From Gimesia chilikensis (GTDB lineage: Bacteria; Planctomycetota; Planctomycetia; Planctomycetales; Planctomycetaceae), in contig NZ_VTSR01000002.1 in the NCBI RefSeq assembly GCF_008329715.1, forward strand, positions 1 through 64,000: 64,000 nucleotides of DNA, given 5' to 3'. The translations under genes and the position numbers were made by a program. Shown here piece after piece: positions 9,102 to 16,864 of this stretch (the first letter of the stretch is position 1; every line of letters begins with the position of its first letter). The notes under the pieces are model-generated. The model did no database searches. It had not been told where the DNA came from and saw only the letters and a program-made list of their open reading frames with translations.

Positions 9102-11075
9102 TCAGAGCAAGGGCCGCTGGTAACCTTCCTTTGCCTGGAAAGAGTACTTTGGGTTCTTGTGCCTGCGAAGTTTTTTATAGTCATCAGGCGGTTCTTCCAG
9201 AAGTACATAAGGGCTTGTCAGTCCCTGTTCGAGCACCTGCTGATGCAGCTTCAGGGCGTTCGAGACAGCAGTCTGGGTTGGCTTACATTCCAACTGGCTG
9301 GCAATCTTACGCTGATCCAGGCCAGCGGCAGCCAGCCTGGCAGCTTCCGGCCGGATCAGATCGCGTTGAGGGGGCTCAAACAGATCCAGGGTCATTTCCC
9401 GAGACAGTAACTGCTGTAGCTCTGGAAAGGTAGTCGCATCTGGTATGCTGCCTGCCAGATTGAGGCGGATCTTAGCACGAGGCAGTAAATGGCCACCATC
9501 AATTAGGCGTACCTGGTAGACATAGATCTCAGGGACCAGTTCCCGGATCAAATCACCATACTCATGAGAATGAATATCGACGTCTTCGAGATGATGCAAA
9601 AGTATCTCCTTGAGTTTTAGTACGGACTCTGGAAGATCTAACTGTCTACTTTTCGCATGTACCAGTGTTAAACGGTCCTGCGACAGCTTCTTTTTCCGTT
9701 CACTCAATTCCGACATCATCTCATATAGAAGCGCCGTATCGACTTTAGCGTCAACAGACTCTCGAATCAATTTTTTAATATTATGACTCTCGCGTTCAAT
9801 TTCTTCTTCGACTTTATTTAATTCATTTTCACGGGCTAGGATATTATCAGGGGCACCAGCTTGTATCTGCCGTATGATCTCCAGGAACTGAACATCAATT
9901 CCCTCCAGCGATGAAAGGCTCTTCAGGATCACATCCAGCAGCTTCTGCGCAGCTTTAGGCCCATTAAACCCAATGGAGTTCCAGCAGCGCCACTCGCGTG
10001 AATTTGAACACATCAGGTTGTCCGTGATACCGTTACCGCCCCATACGTAATGACCTCCACAGTAGTAGCAAGTCGCATGCTGTCCAAATGCCCGGGTTCG
10101 TTTCCTGGGAACTTGATACCGAGTATCTACACCGTTCTGGTTCTTCTTACGCCTAAAATGGGCATTTTTTTTAGCTATCGCTTCGAGAACAGGATCAATT
10201 TCTTCGGTAGAAAAAAATGCCAGATGCGGTTCTGCTCGAAACACAGGGCCTTTCGGATTAGGGACAGAAGTTCTTCTACCCGTTTTATGCTGCTTGACGG
10301 TATGTTTTTTTCCACGTTGGGGAAGTCCCTTAAGGATAGGATTGCGGTAGTAGCTTAATACCATGGTCCCATCCCAGTTCTTCTTTCTGCAATATGGGCC
10401 GGGCGGAAATTCAACTGCATTGAAGTAGTCAGCGACGGTCGCTCCATTCAGTGTTCTTCTCAGGATCTGTAATCCTTCCTTAATGTATCCGGCAACATTA
10501 ACATCCTTTGACCAGTCTGAGAAAGTCTGGGCTCCATCGGGTTTGATATAACCTGCGATGGGACAGGGAGTCGCAGCACCACGTTTTTTAAACCGGTTCA
10601 TTTTTTTTTGTTTGATCCGGCGCGATGTATGCTCATTATGCCTCACGTGCTCTTTGCAAGCATCCACACTCCTGACCTCCCAATCCGGATGATTTGTATC
10701 AATGTCGTCATTTACTGAGAGGACTCTCGTACCATGGTCTACTGCTATGCCACAGAGTCGGTGTGCTTCCAGACCGCGTACAATACGACCAAGATCTTCG
10801 ACAATTAAAAAATCCAGCTCATCTGATTCAATCCAGTTCTCAATCTCTCGAAGTTCTGGACGGTCGAGATGCTCTCCTTTGCCTTTGGTTACGATTGTCC
10901 TGAACTCGATTTCTCCGTTATACATCTCATACGCAACATCTTTTGCATGATCGACCTGGTCTTCTAAACTGATTTCATTTTGGTTTTCACAACCAGAAAT
11001 ACGCCCAGGAATTCCAACTACTAACGAGTATCCATTTCGTGGTACTATTTCGTTTTCAGGGTTATAAAAGTTCAT
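9102..11075 (-). CDS. Large serine recombinase
   Basis: The protein has 657 residues. The N-terminal resolvase domain has the catalytic serine in GRIS (Ser27), the following SLEDQ helix and IVEDLGRIVRG. A recombinase domain follows (about 175-270, with the NPILKG motif). Then come a zinc ribbon (CYYCGG ... CSNSREWRCW, about 335-370), a charged coiled coil (about 420-480) and a C-terminal HTH-like segment. This is the layout of phage and element integrases that join attP and attB without tRNA targeting. No phage structural genes or clear att core were found nearby. It may be what moved the adjacent accessory segment, or a resident gene of the JAB/ThiF cluster; the sequence does not decide this. 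Confidence 0.85.
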   Translation of the reverse strand: MNFYNPENEIVPRNGYSLVVGIPGRISGCENQNEISLEDQVDHAKDVAYEMYNGEIEFRTIVTKGKGEHLDRPELREIENWIESDELDFLIVEDLGRIVRGLEAHRLCGIAVDHGTRVLSVNDDIDTNHPDWEVRSVDACKEHVRHNEHTSRRIKQKKMNRFKKRGAATPCPIAGYIKPDGAQTFSDWSKDVNVAGYIKEGLQILRRTLNGATVADYFNAVEFPPGPYCRKKNWDGTMVLSYYRNPILKGLPQRGKKHTVKQHKTGRRTSVPNPKGPVFRAEPHLAFFSTEEIDPVLEAIAKKNAHFRRKKNQNGVDTRYQVPRKRTRAFGQHATCYYCGGHYVWGGNGITDNLMCSNSREWRCWNSIGFNGPKAAQKLLDVILKSLSSLEGIDVQFLEIIRQIQAGAPDNILARENELNKVEEEIERESHNIKKLIRESVDAKVDTALLYEMMSELSERKKKLSQDRLTLVHAKSRQLDLPESVLKLKEILLHHLEDVDIHSHEYGDLIRELVPEIYVYQVRLIDGGHLLPRAKIRLNLAGSIPDATTFPELQQLLSREMTLDLFEPPQRDLIRPEAARLAAAGLDQRKIASQLECKPTQTAVSNALKLHQQVLEQGLTSPYVLLEEPPDDYKKLRRHKNPKYSFQAKEGYQRPLL

Positions 11076-11380
11076 CTTTCGTTTCTCCAGTCAGAGACAA
11101 TCTCTTCTCATATGATTGGCACAGTGTGTCATTCACACTGACCAATCCTGAGAATCCCTGACCAGAGATGGATAAACCTGACAATCCATAAATCTTTCAA
11201 GAATAACACGTTGCGCTGTAAGTGACGATTGTGTTACACTTTACATCGATGCTTTAGGAGTGTCCCCCTCTCTCCGCTTACAAAAAAAACACGGGATCGA
11301 CCTCAATCGATTCCGTGTTTTTTTACGCCTCGTGCTTCCCCACCTGTCTCAGCACAACCACCTCACAATCTCCAGCGCAT
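11076..11380. other. Intergenic region upstream of the recombinase
   Basis: This holds the divergent upstream region of the recombinase. At 11264-11276 the stretch ccccctctctccg resembles the 3' acceptor end of a tRNA-Ser, directly followed by a terminator hairpin, but no tRNA body precedes it. Overlapping short reading frames on the plus strand have no recognisable product. Confidence 0.35.
11282..11324. terminator. Bidirectional intrinsic terminator
   Basis: The arms aaaaaacacggga/tcga and tcga/ttccgtgtttttt pair across a 6-nt loop (cctcaa), with A- and T-runs on the two sides, so it could stop transcription in either direction. What it terminates on the plus strand is not evident; a lost or truncated RNA gene is possible. 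Confidence 0.8.
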
Positions 11381-11647
11381 TTCTGTCTCCAAAACTGAAC
11401 AGACTCCCCTTGATCTGCACTTCCCGAATCATAAAGTGGTGCAATTGTGCTTCGCGCGCGAGGCGGACGATGCGTGCACCGAAACCTGACTCACAAGTGA
11501 CTCAGAATCACCTGAATCGCCGTCGATTTTTCCAGTTTTTCACCGGAACATTCATCACCGGTTCCCTCTGTCTCGTAACTTTTCAAATCATTTCGGAGCA
11601 CTTTCAGCGCACTTCGCAGCACACTCACCCGGAAGTCACTGCACATT
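11381..11647 (+). repeat. 267-bp dispersed direct repeat, copy A
   Basis: It matches 35680-35946 in the same orientation with only two substitutions and no indel. Weaker similarity continues to about 11712, including the shared string ttccgcttgaccccctcacg. It contains an inverted repeat (ggtgca 11438-11443 with tgcacc 11475-11480) around a GC-rich palindromic centre. It lies between genes, has no recognisable coding content and no transposase, and could be a structured RNA or a non-autonomous element. Confidence 0.9.
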
Positions 11648-12079
11648 GAGAGCATTTCACGCCGCGCGCAACCCCCAATTCCGCTTGACCCCCTCACGCC
11701 GATCCGCAAAATCAATCCAGCCATCACAACCCCGACAATCCAATACGTATCAGACAGGCAAACACCGTCCCCACGGTCTCAATCCGAACAGCAGAGATTC
11801 TACGCAACCGCACAGACAGCGAAATCTGAACACCCCGCACCAGTCGCGTCACTTTAATTCAGGACCGTTCACATTACACGGGGGCTCACTCCGACAGCCG
11901 TAAAAAACAGCTCGCAGAGAGCTTCCCGCCGATTGAAAACCGCCCCCTGAATTGGTAAGGTGAGGTGTAAATCTGTACGAGCGTATTCCTGATTCAAGAG
12001 ATCATTTCGCACGCAGGATCCTCTCTGAACACACACTTACTCACCATCGATCTGACGGATAGCGGGCTCAACTTCAATA
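11648..12079. other. Intergenic region upstream of pglW
   Basis: The first part continues the weaker zone of the repeat (to about 11712; a short match, gattcta/gcaaccgcac, near 11797). The rest is non-coding and should hold the pglW promoter. I see no clear operator or gene. Confidence 0.4.
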
Positions 12080-15000
12080 ATGGCAGAGGCAGACAACTGG
12101 ACTACGGTTACTGAATCAAAGTTTCCCTGGGAACGGGAAGCACTGGACTTCGTACGCAGCCAGTTTCCCGATTTCGCCCCCTACCGCGCCTGGTCGAATT
12201 TCGAATTCATCGCCGATGATGGCAGCGTCAACGAGGTCGACCTCCTCGTCTTCTCCCCCATGGGCTTCTTCCTTGTCGAAATCAAAAGTCGCCCCGGGCG
12301 CCTCCGCGGGGATGCCGGCACCTGGACCTGGGAAAAAGAGGGTAAGCGGGCCACCGTCGATAACCCGCTCATCGCCACCAACCTCAAAGCCAAACGACTC
12401 AGCTCACTCCTGCAGAAACAGAAGGCACTCAAAAAGAAAGGCCGCCTCCCCTACCTGGAAGCACTCGTCTTCTGCTCCGCCACCGAACTCCACTGTGAAC
12501 TCACCGGCAACGCCCGCGCCCGCGTCTGCCTCCGCGACAAACCCGCCACCGACGACCGCCCCGAACGGCCTGGCATCATGGCGGCTCTCATCAATCGCGA
12601 GTGTCCCGGCCTCGATAAACACCCCCGCGGCACACACGATACCCCCATGTCGAATGCCATCGGTCAGGCCCTCAACCAGGCCGGCGTCCGTCCCTCGCAG
12701 AAAAGCCGCAAAGTCGGCGACTACCTCCTGAAACAAATCATCGGCGCGGGACCCAAATACCAGGACTGGAGCGCCCAGCACTCACAGCTCGAAAATTCCC
12801 GCCGCCGCGTCCGCCTCTACCTCGTGAACAATGAAGCCGACGCGGATGAACGCGCACGTGTCCAGCGGGCCGCACTCCGCGAATTCCAGATCCTCGAAAA
12901 CCTCGAGCACCCCGGCATCCTCCGCGTCTTCAACTTTACCGAACACGAACTCGGGCCGGCACTCCTCTTCGAGCACGACCCCCTCAGCCTCCGTCTCGAT
13001 CACTATCTCGCGCAGCAGAAAGACCAGCTCAGCATCGAAACCCAGATCGACCTCGTCCGCCAGCTCGCCGAGGTCGTCAAATATGCCCACGAGAAAAAAA
13101 TCGTCCACCGCGGACTCTCACCGCAAAGCGTCCTCGTTACCCGCATCAACACCGGGCATCCCCGTTTGAAAATCTTTAACTGGCAGCTCAGCTACCGCGA
13201 AAGTACCACTTCCACCGAAGTCTCGCGGCATTTCACTGCCACTTCACACGTTGATCGCCTGGTGGAAGACGCCGCCACCGCCTATCTCGCACCCGAGTCA
13301 CTCGCCGATGCCCAGGCCGGACTGGGAGAACACCTCGACGTCTTCTCCCTCGGCGCCATCGCCTACCAGATCTTCTCCGGCGTCGCTCCCGCGGCCAGTG
13401 CCCTGGAACTCGGTGAAAAACTCCGCGGCACCAGTGGCCTGCAGATCAGCGCCGTCCTCAACGGCGCCAGCGAATGGCTCCAGGAAATGGTCCGCGAAGC
13501 CACCAGCCCCATCGTCCCCGACCGCACCGGCTCCGTCGACGATTTCCTCGAATCGCTCGACCTCGTCGAGAACGAACTCACCTCACCCGAGCACGAACTG
13601 CTCGACGATCCCACTCACGCCCAGATCGGCGACACCCTCCCCGGCGGCTTCAAAGTCGTCCGCCGCCTCGGCCGTGGTGCCTGCTCCGTCGCACTCCTCG
13701 TCGAGAACGATCAGCAGGACTTCATCCTCAAAGTCGCCAGCGATCCCGAACACAACGACCGCGTCGCCGCCGAGGCCGAACTCCTCGCGCGGGAGGAAAT
13801 GCGGAACACGAACATCGTACACTTTGTCGAGTCGCTGCAGCTCGGCAACCACGTCGGCTTCCTCATGCGGCCCGTCTACACCGAACGGGGCAAACGGCTC
13901 ATTGAAACACTCGGGCAGCGGCTCCGCAAAGACGGGCGGCTGCACATCGATCTGCTCCAGCGGTTCGGTGATGACCTGCTCCAGGTCGTCAATCACCTTG
14001 AAGAACAAGGCATCCCCCACCGCGATATCAAGCCCGATAATATCGCCGTCGGCATGGTCGGACGCGGCAGCAAACTGCACCTCGTCCTCTTCGATTTCTC
14101 GCTCTCGCGCACCCCCGCCGAGAACATCCGGGCCGGCACCACCGGCTACCTCGATCCGCTGCTCCCCCTCCGCGATCCCACCTCTCCCCGCTGGGACCTG
14201 CACGCGGAACGCTACGCCGCCGCCGTCACACTCTACGAACTCGCCACCGGCACACTCCCCGTCTGGGGCGATGGCGTCACCTCACCCAGTCACCTGCCCG
14301 CAGGTACTGAAATCACCATCGACGCCGAACTGTTTGACCCCGCCCTGCGCGAAGCACTCACCGAGTTCTTCACCCAGGCCTTCCGTCGCAACATCGACCA
14401 GCGGTTCGACAACGCGGAAGAAATGCTCCGCGCCTGGCGCAACTGTTTTGCCGGCATCGATGAACCCGGGGCCCTCTCCGATCACGCTGATGAATCCCGG
14501 CTTCAGGACCTCCTCGCCGAGGCTGACTTCGAAACGCACATCCCCGAACTCGGCCTGGGCTCCCGCTCCACCAACGCCCTCGACCGCGCGAACATCCTCA
14601 CCGTCGAAGACCTGCTCACCGTCCCCATGCGACGACTGATGCGTCTCCGTGGCGTCGGTAATAAAACCCGTCGCGAAATTACCTCCGCGGTCAAAATTCT
14701 CCGCGCCCGCCTGGGCAAACCGGATCGCGACCCCGGCACCCTCGCCGAACCCGAGACCACCGAAACCGAATCCATCGACATCGCCGCGCTCAGCGTCGAC
14801 CTGCTCGTCAGCCGACTGCTCAAAGTCGGCGACCGCGACGGGGAGACCTTTCAGCGCAGCGTCCGACTCCTGCTCGGCCTCGATCCTGCACTCGACAATC
14901 CCTGGCCCAGCCAGGCCGATCTCGCGCGCGAACTCAATGTCAGCCGGGCCCGACCCGGACAGGTCGTACTCAAACTGCAACAGCGCTGGGAAAAAGATCC

Positions 15001-16309
15001 CGCGCTCACCCGGGTCCGCGCCGATCTGCTGGAAATCCTCACCGCGCAGGCCGGCGTCATGTCCCTCCGCGAACTGGCCGAAGCCCTCATCGTCGCCCGC
15101 GGCTCCTCCGAGGAAGACCCGCAGCGCACCGCCAACGCGATCGCCGTCATTCGGGCCGCCGTCGAAGTCGAACGTACCACCGCCGATCCCCGCTTCCTCG
15201 TCCGCCGTGAAAAACAGCAAATCTTGATCGCCACCGACGCCGAACTCGTCACCTGGGCCCGCAAGCTCGGCACCCTCGCCGATCAACTCGCCCAGGCCGA
15301 TCCGCTGCTCGCCCCCACCCGCGTCCTCGAACGCCTCCAGGAAATCACGCCCCCCGACGATCAGCTCGTCTCGGAAACCCGGCTCGTCCGCCTTGCCGCG
15401 GAAGTCTCGGAACAGGCGGCCCTCTCCAGCCGACAGGAACTCTATCCCCGCGGCATGGAAGCGGTCCGCGCCCTCAAACTCTCACAGGGCGCCCTGCTGG
15501 GACAGAAATCGATGACCGTCGCCCAGATTCAGGAACGCGTCGCCGGTCGCTACCCCGATGCCAGCCCGCTCCCCGGACGACCACAGCTCAACACGCTCCT
15601 CGAGCAGGCCGGCTTCGAACTCGAATGGGTCGACGGCAGCGACGGACACCCCGGCGTCTTCACCAGCCGCGCCCCGCACCAGATCACCCTCACCAGCAGC
15701 GGCACCTCCCGGTCGCGGCGTTCTTCACTCCCCGGCGATCCGGGTGACATCACCCCCGAACTCGCCGACGCCCGTCAGTTTGAAGAACGTCTGCAGCGGA
15801 ACCTCCGCGAAGGAGCCTTCCTCACCCTGCTGGTCAGCCCCCGCGAATTCGATCGGGCGCTCGCCGAACTCACCCGCCGCTTCCCGCTGGAACTGGTCGA
15901 CCTCGAAGGGCTGCTCATCAACGCTCTGCAGGAAACCGCCAGCCAGGCCGGCGTCAACTGGGAACTCGTCCTGCAGACCGACGCCCTCCCGCAGTCCGGC
16001 GACTGGGACAAACTCAAGCTGCTCGTCAGCCGGGCGCTGCCGCAGGTGGAACAACAGCTCCAGGCCGCCGATAAAACCATGCTCATGATCTACCCCGGTC
16101 TGCTCGCCCGCTACGATCAGATGGACCTGCTCAGCCGCCTCTCGCAACAGGTCGGCCGCACGAACGGCATCCCCGGCCTCTGGCTCCTGCTCCCCGGCGA
16201 GAACCAGGCCTTTATCGACGGCAAACCGGTCCCCCTCATCGGCCCCGGACAACGCACCCGCATCCCCAACAGCTGGCTGCGGAATATTCATCGGGAGGAC
16301 GCATCATGA
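12080..16309 (+). CDS. pglW: BREX type 2 protein PglW (NERD domain, pseudokinase, kinase, helix-hairpin-helix)
   Basis: The protein has 1409 residues. A NERD nuclease-related domain comes first (about 10-130: NEVDLLVFSPMGFFLVEIKS). Two protein-kinase domains follow. In the first (about 215-510) the catalytic loop is HRGLSPQSVLV (about 342), lacking the Asp of HRD, and the DFG site reads FNW, so it looks inactive. The second (about 515-790) keeps HRDIKPDNI (about 646) and an FDFS metal site, so it should be active. An RNA-polymerase-alpha-CTD-like helix-hairpin-helix (LMRLRGVGNKTRREI, about 855) comes next, then a long C-terminal part. PglW is a core member of type 2 BREX/Pgl phage-defence loci. 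The gene is strongly C-ending in codon use, unlike pglZ and the genes after it. A 555-bp gap separates it from the rest of the locus. Confidence 0.85.
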   Translation: MAEADNWTTVTESKFPWEREALDFVRSQFPDFAPYRAWSNFEFIADDGSVNEVDLLVFSPMGFFLVEIKSRPGRLRGDAGTWTWEKEGKRATVDNPLIATNLKAKRLSSLLQKQKALKKKGRLPYLEALVFCSATELHCELTGNARARVCLRDKPATDDRPERPGIMAALINRECPGLDKHPRGTHDTPMSNAIGQALNQAGVRPSQKSRKVGDYLLKQIIGAGPKYQDWSAQHSQLENSRRRVRLYLVNNEADADERARVQRAALREFQILENLEHPGILRVFNFTEHELGPALLFEHDPLSLRLDHYLAQQKDQLSIETQIDLVRQLAEVVKYAHEKKIVHRGLSPQSVLVTRINTGHPRLKIFNWQLSYRESTTSTEVSRHFTATSHVDRLVEDAATAYLAPESLADAQAGLGEHLDVFSLGAIAYQIFSGVAPAASALELGEKLRGTSGLQISAVLNGASEWLQEMVREATSPIVPDRTGSVDDFLESLDLVENELTSPEHELLDDPTHAQIGDTLPGGFKVVRRLGRGACSVALLVENDQQDFILKVASDPEHNDRVAAEAELLAREEMRNTNIVHFVESLQLGNHVGFLMRPVYTERGKRLIETLGQRLRKDGRLHIDLLQRFGDDLLQVVNHLEEQGIPHRDIKPDNIAVGMVGRGSKLHLVLFDFSLSRTPAENIRAGTTGYLDPLLPLRDPTSPRWDLHAERYAAAVTLYELATGTLPVWGDGVTSPSHLPAGTEITIDAELFDPALREALTEFFTQAFRRNIDQRFDNAEEMLRAWRNCFAGIDEPGALSDHADESRLQDLLAEADFETHIPELGLGSRSTNALDRANILTVEDLLTVPMRRLMRLRGVGNKTRREITSAVKILRARLGKPDRDPGTLAEPETTETESIDIAALSVDLLVSRLLKVGDRDGETFQRSVRLLLGLDPALDNPWPSQADLARELNVSRARPGQVVLKLQQRWEKDPALTRVRADLLEILTAQAGVMSLRELAEALIVARGSSEEDPQRTANAIAVIRAAVEVERTTADPRFLVRREKQQILIATDAELVTWARKLGTLADQLAQADPLLAPTRVLERLQEITPPDDQLVSETRLVRLAAEVSEQAALSSRQELYPRGMEAVRALKLSQGALLGQKSMTVAQIQERVAGRYPDASPLPGRPQLNTLLEQAGFELEWVDGSDGHPGVFTSRAPHQITLTSSGTSRSRRSSLPGDPGDITPELADARQFEERLQRNLREGAFLTLLVSPREFDRALAELTRRFPLELVDLEGLLINALQETASQAGVNWELVLQTDALPQSGDWDKLKLLVSRALPQVEQQLQAADKTMLMIYPGLLARYDQMDLLSRLSQQVGRTNGIPGLWLLLPGENQAFIDGKPVPLIGPGQRTRIPNSWLRNIHREDAS

Positions 16310-16864
16310 ACCCGCATCACAATCCCGACATAAAAAAAGGGAGGCCCTCGAGCCCCCCTCATAGATACCAACAGATGCATAGTTTTAGTTCCTATTTATC
16401 CTTTTTGAATAGACTGTATATCGTGAGTATCAGCGACACGATCGCCATACCAAATTCCAGATATTCCATGGGAATATTCTCATGTTGAGAGGAGACCATT
16501 TACATCTCTACCGTTTAGAGAAAACTCCTCACAATTAAGAGAGTGTCATTTCCACGATTTTCAGAACCCGATTTCAAAATGATTTGAGTTGAAACAAAAC
16601 TGTGACAGGACAACCAGATTCAGAGAACAGTAACCTGACCCGGGGTAAAACGGACCGTCTCCGCAGTGATCCGATTACCCTTGTTTTTGTGAACATTGAC
16701 AGCAGTAAAGACAAAATTAGCCGCAGGGCGTTAGCCCCGGTTGAAACGACTTAGTGATAGAGCATCCAAATCCGGAAACAGGACCAACCCGTTATTACGT
16801 CTTCAACCTGAACCGTTCGAATGCAGCAACGCTCACGAGTATTTAGTAAGTAGATAAAACCCCC
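16310..16864. other. Intergenic region between pglW and the pglX/pglY chimera
   Basis: It holds one short planctomycete-type repeat (16717-16746) and, near 16330-16360, a GC-rich inverted repeat preceded by an A-run that could be a weak minus-strand terminator. The 60-codon frame at 16306-16488 has no support. A promoter for the downstream operon is expected near 16800-16860 but I could not assign one. Confidence 0.4.
16717..16746 (+). repeat. Short planctomycete-type intergenic repeat
   Basis: The sequence ttagccgcagggcgttagcc and its continuation ccccggttga has the look of the abundant short intergenic repeats of planctomycete genomes, as I recall them. Only one copy is seen in this window, so this rests on recollection of the motif. 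Confidence 0.45.

Noticed and set aside
9102-11075. Reading the recombinase as evidence of a prophage.
   Set aside because: No capsid, portal, terminase, tail or lysis genes occur in the window.
11229-11649. Two overlapping plus-strand frames reaching into repeat copy A, one with a twin-arginine-like NRRRFFQFF.
   Set aside because: Both frames are equally conserved because the DNA is nearly identical between copies, the starts lie outside the repeat, and neither product resembles a known protein. The same frame recurs at 35709-36035 for the same reason.
12181-16291. Many long reading frames on both strands within pglW (for example minus-strand 14282-15286 and plus-strand 13251-14639).
   Set aside because: They result from the very GC-rich, C-ending codon use of pglW, have low-complexity composition and no domains; only the 1409-residue frame has recognisable motifs.
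16306-16488. A 60-codon frame after pglW.
   Set aside because: It starts inside the pglW end, crosses a GC-rich inverted repeat and has no domain or good ribosome site.
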